From Flavobacteriales bacterium (lineage in GTDB: Bacteria; Bacteroidota; Bacteroidia; Flavobacteriales_F; PHOS-HE28): a stretch of 64,000 nt of DNA. Location of the stretch: positions 286,307 through 350,306 of the forward strand of contig JADJDP010000002.1 of assembly GCA_016702645.1 (NCBI GenBank). The letters run 5' to 3'. Positions 44,601 through 53,885 of this stretch are shown here, piece by piece. The notes under the pieces are model-generated. The model had not been told where the DNA came from. It made no database searches and was given only the letters and a program-made list of their open reading frames with translations. The translations under genes and the position numbers were made by a program. Numbering within the stretch: the stretch's first letter is position 1; every line of letters begins with the position of its first letter.

Positions 44601-44608
44601 TAATTTCG
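44601..44608 (+). promoter_or_regulatory. Candidate -7 element (TAATTTCG) of the small secreted protein gene
   Basis: TAATTTCG seven bases before the ATG at 44616; a TTTG at 44571 is too far upstream to be a normal -33 box. Confidence 0.35.
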
Positions 44609-44615
44609 AAGCTCC

Positions 44616-45002
44616 ATGAAGTCCTTGGCGGCGTACATACTCATTTTCCATGTGCTTTTGAGCGCGTGGGTGCCGGGCGGGCTTGCCGAGGTCTTCCGGA
44701 TCCCCGCGCTCAACGATCACTACGCCCAGCACTACGCCGAGAGCAATGGCACCATGGGTTGGGGCGAATTCCTTTCACTCCATTTTGCGAACCCCGAACA
44801 CGAGCGGAAGGATTCCAGCAGGCACGGTGCATTGCCCTTCCATGGCCCTTCCATGGCCATACACATGTTCCTTCCACCAACCGGGTCGCCGGTTGTGATC
44901 CCTTCGCCCGTAGTTCCCTCAATGCCGCCCGCATGCCAGGTGGCTGAAGTAGGCGAGTGGCCGGGGCGATCGGTCTTCCATCCCCCAAAGTCGGTCGGTT
45001 GA
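44616..45002 (+). CDS. Small secreted protein, paralogue of the gene at 63480
   Basis: 128 aa. N-terminal hydrophobic segment (LAAYILIFHVLLSAWVPGG), then VFRIPALNDHYAQHYAESNG, GEFLSLHFANPEHER and LPFHG, with a Pro-rich tail. The pattern R-[IV]-P-x-L-x-x-H-[FY], then [DE]FLxxH, then LPF recurs in the protein at 63480-63860, which heads the metal efflux operon. Small His-rich proteins of this type often neighbour metal transport genes in Bacteroidota. A metal-related periplasmic role is inference. Confidence 0.65.
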   Translation: MKSLAAYILIFHVLLSAWVPGGLAEVFRIPALNDHYAQHYAESNGTMGWGEFLSLHFANPEHERKDSSRHGALPFHGPSMAIHMFLPPTGSPVVIPSPVVPSMPPACQVAEVGEWPGRSVFHPPKSVG

Positions 45003-45035
45003 CCCGCGCGTGAGCAGGAACGCCTGCCACGCAGA

Positions 45036-45065
45036 CAAGAACTGCTGCTACGCAGCGGGTTCTTG
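45036..45065. terminator. Hairpin downstream of the small secreted protein gene
   Basis: CAAGAAC-T-GCTGC / GCAGC-GG-GTTCTTG with a three-base loop and one bulge. No T-run follows; it could be a terminator for 44616 or a leader structure for 45095. Confidence 0.4.
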
Positions 45066-45094
45066 AGCATTCGTCAACCGCTCATTTTACTCCA

Positions 45095-46642
45095 ATGCGG
45101 ATCCTTGGGCCTATTGCCCGCAAAGTCTTTCTACTGCTGTTCTTGTCAAGCATCACTTTCAGCGTGAACGCTCAATGCACGTGGTACACCATCACCGTTA
45201 CCGATGGTGTCGACACCTTCGTACTGGGCGATGGTCAACCATGTGATCCGGCCAACGGCGGCGGATGCCCTCCCGGGACCACCATGCTGCAGTTCATCGT
45301 AACAAGCGGAAGCGCACCCGCACAAGTGTCGTGGGACTTCACGTGGAACGGTACGGTGGTCCAGAGCGGTGGAGCAGGATACAACGACACGCTGTGTTTG
45401 GGCGATGGTTGTTACGTGCTTTACATGGTGGACGCTGCTGCCAACGGTTGGAACGGTGCGACCTATTCGTTGGCGGAATTCGGAGGTGCCGTGCTATACA
45501 GCGGCACCTTGTCGGCGGGCGGGGCGGATTCAGTGCTCATTTCCATCGGCGGTGCCACCTGTTCGTGGGGCGGGGGCGGTGGTCCGGGTCCGGGCCCTGG
45601 CGGCGGTTGCGGCACAGTGGTGAACAACGGTCAGCCCGGCAGCGACTGCCCGGCTGTGATATGCGTATGCGATCCGTTCACGTTCCCGATCACCCCGAAC
45701 GGATTTGGAAGCATCGATGAGATCCCGGGTCCGGGCTCGATCTCCAATCCGGCGTTCGGCGGCGGCATTCCACCGCCGCCATGGGGTGGCACCGACTATG
45801 GTTGCTTGTATGCAGGCGAACTCAACAGTAGCTGGATCCTTTTCACCGTTGGCACGAGCGGAAGCTTGGGTTTCAGTTTCGGGGCGGGCGGACAACAGGT
45901 GGGCTACTATGACTGGGCGATGTGGGCGTATGCTGGTCCGGCGACATGCTCGGCGATCATGGGCAACACGCTGCCTCCTGTGCGCTGCGTGTGGGATGCG
46001 GTCCCTTGGGGTGGCGCCGGGCTGGCCAATACGCTTCCCCCCGGCGGCGATCCAGGCAATTACGCCCCGGAGCTGCCGGTGATCGCCGGTCAGCAGTTCA
46101 TCATCTGCATGAGCAACTGGAGCTATGTGACCGCGAACGTCACGCTCGATTTCTTCGGAACCGCCACGATCTCATGCACGCCCGTGTTGCCGATCGAACT
46201 GATCGACTTCACTGCAACCTGCGCGAGCGATGCGGTGCTGGTGCGGTGGAACACGGCCACGGAACGGAACAACGACCTGTTCACCGTAGAGCGCAGCGTG
46301 GACGCGAGCATGTGGGCGCCCATTGAGCAACTCCCCGGTGCGGGCAACTCGCAATACATGACCCACTATGAGATCCGCGATATGGAACCGGGGGCGACCG
46401 TCCGTTACTACCGCCTTCGGCAAACCGACTTCGATGGGACCAGCACATACTCATCCGTCGTAGCGGTTCCGTTCTGCGGCGAAAAGGAAGTCGTTCGACA
46501 ATGGTTGATGGATGCGAGCGGCCGCGCTTGCGGAACCTGGCCGATCGAGCCGGGCACGATTGCTACCGGTATCTATCAATTGCGGACGGAATTCATGGAC
46601 GGAAGCTCATCGACCAGGAACGTGTTCATCATGGCACCATGA
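45095..46642 (+). CDS. Secreted Gly-rich T9SS-sorted protein
   Basis: 515 aa. Signal peptide ends near SVNAQ. N-terminal beta-rich domain (WYTITVTDGVDTFVLGDG, CYVLYMVDAAANGWNGATY), a Gly/Pro linker (WGGGGGPGPGPGGGCG), a second beta domain (~190-370), then the common Bacteroidota module LPIELIDFTATCASDAVLVRW and VERSVDASMW leading to a type A T9SS-like C-terminus (GIYQLRTEFMDGSSSTRNVF). Probably surface-exposed; function unknown. It precedes the multiheme operon, separated by 316 bases. Confidence 0.83.
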   Translation: MRILGPIARKVFLLLFLSSITFSVNAQCTWYTITVTDGVDTFVLGDGQPCDPANGGGCPPGTTMLQFIVTSGSAPAQVSWDFTWNGTVVQSGGAGYNDTLCLGDGCYVLYMVDAAANGWNGATYSLAEFGGAVLYSGTLSAGGADSVLISIGGATCSWGGGGGPGPGPGGGCGTVVNNGQPGSDCPAVICVCDPFTFPITPNGFGSIDEIPGPGSISNPAFGGGIPPPPWGGTDYGCLYAGELNSSWILFTVGTSGSLGFSFGAGGQQVGYYDWAMWAYAGPATCSAIMGNTLPPVRCVWDAVPWGGAGLANTLPPGGDPGNYAPELPVIAGQQFIICMSNWSYVTANVTLDFFGTATISCTPVLPIELIDFTATCASDAVLVRWNTATERNNDLFTVERSVDASMWAPIEQLPGAGNSQYMTHYEIRDMEPGATVRYYRLRQTDFDGTSTYSSVVAVPFCGEKEVVRQWLMDASGRACGTWPIEPGTIATGIYQLRTEFMDGSSSTRNVFIMAP

Positions 46643-46854
46643 CGTGGCACCCTCTTCTTCAAAGAATTGTTCAAGTCGACCGTTCAAAATGGACCTGTTC
46701 CGAACAGATGGTAGGCGGTGCCGAGTTGCGAACACCCTCTGTGATACCAAACCGCATGAAAGCGTCAATTCGACACGAGACCGCTCCGACTCAGCGCCCT
46801 TTTTTCCCGTCTCGGCTTATTGGGATGCCCCCGGCTGTTGAGGATCATCAACTT

Positions 46855-46878
46855 GGTGAACGAAATGGGACGTTCACC
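46855..46878. promoter_or_regulatory. Inverted repeat upstream of the multiheme operon
   Basis: Perfect 8-bp arms GGTGAACG / CGTTCACC, eight bases apart, 81 bases before the first gene of the electron transfer operon. It fits a dimeric regulator site or a small hairpin. The rest of the 46643-46958 spacer shows only a short T-run near 46799 and no gene. Confidence 0.4.
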
Positions 46879-46958
46879 CATACCGGAACTTGCTGTGGTT
46901 GGTCCATTGCTTGCAGTCCCAGGATTCGTGGAGAGCTGAACAAACCAATGCAAGCCAG

Positions 46959-47816
46959 ATGACGCGAACCACCCATTCGATCTTCATCGGCTCCATGGTT
47001 GCGGTGGTCGTTCTTGTGACCGCCTATCTATCCTATACCGGCTATTCGTACTACCAGCTTCCGGAAGAGGAGCGCTTCTACCATCCACAGCACAATTGGT
47101 TCAAGCCGAGTGGCGCATATGGGCATGGCATCGGCATACTGGGCACGTTCATGATCCTCTTCGGAGTGGTGATCTATATCGCCCGCAAGCGGTACAACTT
47201 CATGTCCAAACAGCTCCGGCTGAAGTACCTCCTGGAGTTCCACATCTTCCTCTGCACGCTCGGTCCGATCTTGATCCTCTTCCACACCGCTTTCAAGTTC
47301 GGAGGCCTTGTCTCCGTGGCGTTCTGGAGCATGGTGGCGGTGGTGGCAAGTGGCGTCATCGGACGCTTCATCTACATCCAGATCCCACGGACCATCGAAG
47401 GGCGCGAGTTGAGCCTGAGCGAGGTGAAGGGCCTTCGCTCAGAACTGGTGGCCACGTTGAAGGGACGTGCCCACTTGGACGAGTCCCTCATCGCGCTCAT
47501 CACCGGTTCGCAGGATGAGAGCGCCAACCCTACGCGCAAGTCGTTCATGGCACGTTACGCCGAGGAGCGAAAGGTCCTGTCCACCATTCGGACGAACCTT
47601 CACCAGCGGAAAGTGGGCAAGGAGGAGCGCACGTGGGTCATTCAAACGGTCAAGGAGGAATTCGCGATCAGTCATCGCATCGGCCGCTTGCAGACCATGC
47701 AAAAGCTGTTCAAGTACTGGCATGTCGCTCACCTGCCCTTCGCCCTCATCATGCTCATCGTGCTCATCATCCATGTGGCCGTTACGCTGGCCTTTGGATA
47801 TAGATGGATCTTCTGA
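46959..47816 (+). CDS. Five-helix membrane protein, probable b-type cytochrome
   Basis: 285 aa from MTRTTHSIFIGSMVAVV. Five predicted helices: ~8-32, ~53-75, ~88-112, ~113-137 and ~252-280. Helix histidines are in YGHGIG (helix 2), EFHIFLCTLGPILILFHTAF (helix 3, two His) and YWHVAHLPFALIMLIVLIIH (helix 5, three His). This arrangement is suited to two b hemes, as in ferric-reductase-like or cytochrome b561-like proteins. A soluble helical segment of ~110 residues sits between helices 4 and 5. It is the first gene of the operon and overlaps the next. Role inferred: quinol or flavoprotein to periplasm electron transfer. Confidence 0.75.
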   Translation: MTRTTHSIFIGSMVAVVVLVTAYLSYTGYSYYQLPEEERFYHPQHNWFKPSGAYGHGIGILGTFMILFGVVIYIARKRYNFMSKQLRLKYLLEFHIFLCTLGPILILFHTAFKFGGLVSVAFWSMVAVVASGVIGRFIYIQIPRTIEGRELSLSEVKGLRSELVATLKGRAHLDESLIALITGSQDESANPTRKSFMARYAEERKVLSTIRTNLHQRKVGKEERTWVIQTVKEEFAISHRIGRLQTMQKLFKYWHVAHLPFALIMLIVLIIHVAVTLAFGYRWIF

Positions 47817-49147
47817 TGGAGGTGCTCATTGAACAAATAGCGATCTATGGTTCTGTGATCCTGCTGTGCGGGCTGGTGGTCTTCTTCTACATGCGCAGCC
47901 TCGGCAAGAAGTCCGCGATCGTGGAGAAGAAGGTCGCGAAGGCCAAGGAGGAAGGCATGTTCGAGCCGGTGTCGCTGCATCCGTACATCGACCTGAACAC
48001 CTGCATTGGCAGCGCTGCCTGCGTGGCGGAATGTCCCGAGAAGGACATCCTCGGTATCGTGGACGGAAAGGCCACTGTCATCATCGCTTCGAATTGCGTA
48101 GGGCACGGTGCCTGTTTCCATGCCTGCCCGGTGGAAGCTATTTCGTTGCGCATCGGCACGGAGACGCGTGGCGTCGATCTGCCTCATGTGGACCAGAGCT
48201 TCGAGACGAACGTCAAAGGCATCTATATCGCTGGTGAACTCGGCGGCATGGGCCTCATTCGCAATAGTGTGGAACAAGGCCAGCAAGCGATGATCAGCAT
48301 CGCGAGGAACAAGAAACCGAAGGCGGAAGGCGTGCTCGACGTGGTGATCATCGGTGCCGGACCAGCAGGGATATCGGCGACCTTGGAAGCTAAGAAGCAG
48401 GGATTGTCAAGCGCCACCCTGGAACAGGATTCACTCGGCGGAACGGTGTACACCTTTCCACGGGCTAAACTGGTCATGACCGCACCGGTGGATCTGCCTC
48501 TTCACGGAAAGGTGAAGCTCTACGACACGACCAAGGATGAGCTGTTGCAGCTCTGGCACACGGTGATCTCCAAGCACGGCATCGAGATCACGGAACGTGT
48601 GAAAGTGGAGGGTATCGTACCGCAGAAGGATGGGACCTTCAAACTGTCCACCGATGCCGGGAAGGACTACATGGCCAACAACGTTCTGCTCGCGATAGGA
48701 CGACGTGGTAGTCCGCGAAAGCTCGGGATCCCCGGAGAAGAATCCACGAAGGTGGCATACAGGCTTCTGGAGCCTGAGAACATCACCGGAAAGAAGGTGG
48801 TGGTGGTAGGTGGGGGTGATGCAGGTGTCGAATCCGCAATGATGTTGATGGCCACCAATGATGTAACGCTGGTGAACCGCAACGAGAATTTCGCGGGCTG
48901 CAAACCGAAGAACAAGGAAGCGATCACCGCGGCCATTGATTCGGGTGCGCTCAAAGCGGTGTTCAAGTCGAACCTGGTATCCATTTCCCCCGAGTTCGTG
49001 CTGTGCAAGGTTGGCGAGGATGTGCGCCAGATGGAGAACGACCTCGTGCTCGTTTTTGCCGGTGGTGAGCTCCCCACCGGCTTCCTACAGAAGGCGGGCA
49101 TCGAGATCACCAAGCGTTTCGGGCACATCGTGAAGAAGCACAAATGA
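47804..49147 (+). CDS. Membrane-anchored FAD/NAD(P) oxidoreductase with ferredoxin-like domain
   Basis: 447 aa; the ATG at 47816 is an equally good start and overlaps the upstream stop by one base. One anchor helix (IAIYGSVILLCGLVVFFYM), then a ferredoxin-like domain with CIGSAACVAECP and CVGHGACFHACP. In each motif the usual second Cys is replaced (Ser, His). Then a thioredoxin-reductase-like flavoprotein: FAD motif VVIIGAGPAGISA, NAD(P) motif VVVVGGGDAGVES, late LVLVFAGGELPTGFL. No redox CxxC of thioredoxin reductase is seen. It should move electrons between NAD(P)H and a membrane or periplasmic chain. The stop overlaps the next start (ATGA). Confidence 0.87.
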   Translation: MDLLMEVLIEQIAIYGSVILLCGLVVFFYMRSLGKKSAIVEKKVAKAKEEGMFEPVSLHPYIDLNTCIGSAACVAECPEKDILGIVDGKATVIIASNCVGHGACFHACPVEAISLRIGTETRGVDLPHVDQSFETNVKGIYIAGELGGMGLIRNSVEQGQQAMISIARNKKPKAEGVLDVVIIGAGPAGISATLEAKKQGLSSATLEQDSLGGTVYTFPRAKLVMTAPVDLPLHGKVKLYDTTKDELLQLWHTVISKHGIEITERVKVEGIVPQKDGTFKLSTDAGKDYMANNVLLAIGRRGSPRKLGIPGEESTKVAYRLLEPENITGKKVVVVGGGDAGVESAMMLMATNDVTLVNRNENFAGCKPKNKEAITAAIDSGALKAVFKSNLVSISPEFVLCKVGEDVRQMENDLVLVFAGGELPTGFLQKAGIEITKRFGHIVKKHK

Positions 49148-50730
49148 GCCGGTCGAGGACATACCTCATTGTTGTGCTGTCACTGACAGCGTTAGCGGGG
49201 TACGCGCAGTTGTCACCGGGCGACCTCACCACTGCCCACGCCTCGCTGGAGGGGATGAGCAATTGCACACAATGCCACGACCTGGGCAACAAAGTCACGA
49301 ACGCAAAGTGCCTGGCCTGCCACAAGGAGCTCCAGTCGCTGATCACTCAGAAGCGGGGGTACCATGTGAGCCGGGAGGTGAAAGGAAAGGATTGCTTCAC
49401 CTGCCATAGCGAGCACCACGGAAGGAAATTCGAGATGGTTCGCTTCGATGAGAAGGCGTTCGATCATTCCCTCGCGGGCTATCCACTGGAGGGCGCGCAC
49501 AAGCCGGTGGACTGCCGCAAGTGCCATGCGCCCGAAAAGATCAAGGACCCCGGCGATCCGCGCACGACCAAAGACCTTCATGGGGCTTGATCAGGCCTGT
49601 CTTTCCTGCCACGCCGACTTCCACCAGGGGAGCATGTCCAAGGATTGCCGCAGCTGCCATGACATGACGGCTTGGAAGCCGGTGAAGAAGTTCGACCACG
49701 CCAAGACCGATTTCCCCTTGCGCGGTGGCCACGTGCAGGTCGATTGCAAAGAGTGCCATAAGGTGACCACCCGCAACGGCAAGGAGTTCCAGCAATTCGG
49801 GGATGTGCCCCACGCCGACTGCAAGTCGTGCCATGCGGATCCGCATAAGGCCCATTTCCCCAATGCATGTTCACAATGCCACACGGAGCAGGCGTTCACC
49901 ACGTTCGCAGGCAAGGACCGCTTCGATCACAGTACAACGCACTTCCGGCTCCTCGGCAAGCATAAGACGACGGACTGCTTCGCGTGCCACAAGAAGAGCA
50001 GTGACCCGCTGACGGTGTTCCAAGACAGGAACGGTGTAACGGAGAACCAGTGCGCCACCTGCCACAAAGACCCGCACGAGGGGAAGTTCGGGACCGACTG
50101 CGCCAAGTGCCACCAGGAGAAGGGCTTCACGGCCTTGCGTTCCATGGATCAGTTCGATCACAACCTCACGGACTATCCACTGCAGGGGAAGCATATCGGG
50201 GTTGATTGCAAGAAGTGCCACAAGGGCCCATACACCGATCCGTCGTCTTCGATGCCTGCAATCGGTGCCATGAGGACTTCCACAAGGGGGTGTTCGCCAA
50301 GAACGGTGTGACGCCAGACTGTGTGGAGTGCCACTTCCTCACGGATGGATTTGGTGTGAGCATGTTCAGCATCGAGCAGCACATGGAGACCCCTTTCCCA
50401 CTTGAAGGCGCGCACCAGGCCACTCCCTGTTTCGAGTGCCATATGAAGGATGGGAAGACCTGGACCTTCCGGAACATCGGCGCCACTTGCACTGATTGCC
50501 ACGACAATGTGCACGGAGATGATTTCGTGGAGAACGGATCGACGGATTGCAAACGCTGCCATGTCGCGGACGATTGGTTCCCCAAACTCTTCGACCATGA
50601 TCTCACTGAGTTCCCGCTCGTTGGTGAGCACGTGACAGTGGACTGCCGCGAATGCCACAAAGTGGCCGACGATGGCAAGGTCCCATCCTTCAAGATCGAA
50701 CGCTTCGCATGCGCGGACTGCCACAAATAG
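49144..50730 (+). CDS. 20-heme c-type cytochrome (two frameshifts)
   Basis: Exported multiheme cytochrome, ~528 aa after repair. Signal peptide SRTYLIVVLSLTALAGYAQ. Twenty CXXCH motifs by eye: four before the first break, nine in the middle, seven after. Many sit in a recurring FDH-(8-10)-FPLxGxHxxVDCxxCH unit, as in cytochrome c3-like repeats. Breaks: an extra G in a G run at 49582-49585 (LHG then LDQACLSCH) and a shift near 50232-50245. Both sides keep heme spacing, so the gene is surely continuous in the organism. The stop lies 22 bases inside the next gene. Confidence 0.87.
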
Positions 50731-53700
50731 TCGGGCTCTTGCTGCTGACGGCGGTGCGAGTATCTGCGCAATCGCCCCATGGCGATAACCTCATGATCGA
50801 TTGTTCCAAGTGCCACAGTCCGGCGGGTTGGACCAATGCCACCCTGATCTGGGTTGAAGCCAAAGCTGGTGCCATTCAGCACAAGGGAAGGGCACGAGGG
50901 AAACAACCGCTGGTGGATGCCACTGCCGCGGCCGTGGTCTTCAAACATGACTCCACGGATTTCCCCTTGGAGGGGACACACGCGAAGGTGGATTGCAAGT
51001 CGTGCCACGCTTCCCTGGTCTTCGATTCGGCGCCCATGGATTGCGCTTCGTGCCACACGGATGTGCATGGTATGAGCGTTGGAAATGATTGTGCTCGCTG
51101 CCTACATCGGTGGATTGGATCGTGCACGACATCCCTCAATTGCACGAGCAGAACGGTTTCGCGCTGGCCGGTGCGCATGGTAACCTGAGCTGTACGGATT
51201 GTCACACAGCCGGTAACCCATTGCAATTCGACCGTGTCGGCAACGATTGCTTCAGCTGTCACCAGAACGACTACATGACCGCGAAGTCGCCGGACCACGC
51301 CGCGGATGGCTTCTCGACGGATTGCATCGAGTGCCACGATCCAATGGGTAGCGGTTGGCATACGACCAACGTGGTGCATGACTTCTTCCCGTTGACGATG
51401 GGGCACGCCATCCAGGATTGCAACCAATGCCACGTTACCGGCAACTTCTCCGATGCATCTCCAGAGTGCATCACCTGTCACCAGCAGGATTTTACCAGCG
51501 CCACGAACCCCAACCACCAAGCTGCGGGTTTCTCCACCGATTGCGCTACATGCCACACCACCAACTCCGGTTGGAGCCCGACGACGTACGACCATGCGGT
51601 TTGGCCTTTGCAGGGATCGCACATTCCTGTGAGTTGCGATCAATGTCACCAGGGCAATTACGCCAACACACCGAACATGTGCGAGGCGTGCCACCTGACG
51701 GACTACAACGCCACCACGGACCCCAACCACGTGACGGCGGGCTTCCCCACGGACTGCGCGATGTGCCACGATGAAGGCTCCTGGAGCAACGCGACGTTCG
51801 ATCACAACACCACGAGCTTCCCGTTGACGGGGATGCACACCAACGTGAACTGCATCGAGTGCCATGCAGCGGGCTACACCAATACCCCCACGAACTGCGA
51901 CGCGTGCCACATGACGGACTACACCGGCACGGTGGAACCCAACCACACGCAAGCCAACTTCAGCGCGGACTGCACGCAGTGCCATACCGCTGATGGGTGG
52001 ACGCCGAGCAGCTTCGACCACACGGCAGCGACGGGCTTCGCGCTCAACGGCAGCCACCAGAACGTTAACTGCAACCAGTGCCACGCGGCGGGCTATGCCA
52101 ACACGCCCAACACGTGCGAGGCTTGTCACCTGACGGACTACAACGCCACCACGGACCCGAACCACGTGACGGCGGGCTTCCCCACGGACTGTGCAATGTG
52201 CCACGATGAGGGCACTTGGGGCAACGCGACGTTCGACCACAACACCACGAGCTTCCCGTTGACGGGGATGCACACCAGTGTGAACTGCATCGAGTGCCAC
52301 ACGGCGGGCTACACCAATACCCCGACGAACTGCGACGCGTGCCACATGACGGACTACACCGGCACGGTGGAACCGAACCACACGCAAGCCAACTTCAGCA
52401 CGGACTGCACGCAGTGCCATACCGCTGATGGGTGGACACCATCAAGCTTCGACCACACCGCAGCGACGGGCTTCGCGCTGAACGGCTCGCACGCCAACGT
52501 GAACTGCAACCAGTGCCACGCTGCGGGCTATGCGAACACACCCAACACCTGCGAGGTCTGCCACCTGACGGACTACAACGCCACGACGGCCCCCAACCAC
52601 GTAACGGCGGGCTTCCCCACGGACTGCGCGATGTGCCACGACGAGGGCAACTGGGGCAACGCAACGTTCGACCACAACACCACGAGCTTCCCGCTGACGG
52701 GGATGCACACCAACGTGAACTGCGTGCAATGCCACGCTGCGGGCTACACGAACACGCCGACGAACTGCGATGCGTGCCACATGACGGACTTCAATGGCAC
52801 GGTTGAACCCAACCACACCCAGGCGAACTTCTCAACGGACTGCACGCAGTGCCATACCGCTGATGCGTGGACACCATCAAGCTTCGACCACACCGCAGCG
52901 ACCGGCTTCGCCTTGAACGGCTCGCACGCCAACGTGAACTGCAACCAGTGCCACGCTGCGGGCTACGCCAACACGCCGAACACCTGCGAGGCGTGCCATG
53001 TCGGATTATGGAACTGCAGCTAACCCGAACCATGCAGGCAGGCTTCCCGACCGACTGTGCCATGTGCCATGATGAAGGTGCGTGGAGCAACGCCACTTTC
53101 AACCACAACACGACGAACTTCCCGCTGGTGGGTTCACACACCACAGTGGATTGCATGCAGTGCCATGCCAACGGCTTCGTAGGGACGCCGACGGACTGTG
53201 CATCCTGCCACATCGCCGACTACAATGCAACCACGGCGCCCAACCACGTGCAAGCCGGATTCCCAACGGATTGTGCGCAATGTCACGATCCCTCGGCCTG
53301 GGTTCCGGCCACCTTTGACCATGACAACACCGGCTTCCCCCTGACCGGCCAGCATGCGAGCACAAGCTGCATCCAGTGCCACGCGAACGGGTACGCTGGT
53401 ACCCCGACGGAATGCAACGCGTGCCATATGCCGGACTACAATAGCGCCAACGATCCTAACCATGCTGCGGATCAGTTCCCGACCGATTGTGCCGAATGTC
53501 ATGGTACGACCGCATGGGTGCCATCTACCTTCGACCATGACGCCATGTATTTCAACATATACAGTGGCAACCACTCATCGGTTTGGAACAACTGCGCGAC
53601 ATGCCATACTAGCCCGAATGACTTCAGTGTTTTCACATGCACCGACTGTCACAACAACCAATCACAACTTGCCAACAACCACAGCGATGTCAATGGGTAT

Positions 53701-53739
53701 TCGTTCAGTAGCACTGCATGTTACAATTGCCACAACTGA
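50709..53739 (+). CDS. 40-heme c-type cytochrome with tandem six-heme units (two frameshifts)
   Basis: Giant exported cytochrome, ~1009 aa after repair. Start MRGLPQIVGLLLLTAVRVSAQ gives a signal peptide. CXXCH count by eye: 4 + 26 + 10 = 40, one of which (CARCH near 51100) is restored only by adding the base missing at 51101. A second shift is an extra T at 53001. Residues from about 325 to 760 are three tandem 145-residue units with six hemes each. The N- and C-terminal modules (QSPHG, GNDCARCH, IYSGNH-VWN, NDCHNNQSQLANNH-type end) match the 19-heme protein at 53886. No T9SS domain or lipobox. Probably periplasmic or outer-membrane-associated electron wire. Confidence 0.87.
51681..52985 (+). 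repeat. Three tandem 435-bp repeats inside the 40-heme cytochrome
   Basis: The start GCGAGG(C/T)(G/T)TG recurs at 51681, 52116 and 52551, each 435 bases (145 codons) apart, and a fourth partial copy begins at 52986. Each unit encodes hemes CE[AV]CH, CAMCH, C[IV][EQ]CH, CDACH, CTQCH, CNQCH in that order. The copies differ at few positions, so they arose recently or are kept alike by recombination. Copy number may be misassembled. Confidence 0.9.
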
Positions 53740-53885
53740 TGGGAACTGAGGGGTTTACCCCAATTCGGTCCTGTCGAAAACCCGCTTCGTTGCTCGTTTA
53801 TCCCATCTCGTCCGATATCCTCTGAATTCCCAACTGGATCGTCCCTCCTTCGTATACAAGTGAGGTCCCAGCGACCTAGCCTTCA

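Noticed and set aside
46643..46958. Possible small genes in the spacer before the cytochrome operon
   Set aside because: The short frames lack start context and coherent protein sequence; only the inverted repeat stands out.
49570..50245. Programmed ribosomal frameshifting in the 20-heme cytochrome
   Set aside because: No slippery heptamer plus structure is evident, and similar indels occur in many unrelated genes here, pointing to sequence error.
50876..52420. Long open frame on the minus strand opposite the cytochromes (~514 codons)
   Set aside because: It is an antisense artefact of the repetitive, GC-rich cytochrome DNA: low-complexity VARVAVR/VALDAVH text, no start context, no family.
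51681..52985. Regular direct repeats that could suggest a CRISPR or satellite array
   Set aside because: The period is 435 bases, the repeats are continuous coding sequence with CXXCH motifs, and there are no short repeat-spacer units.
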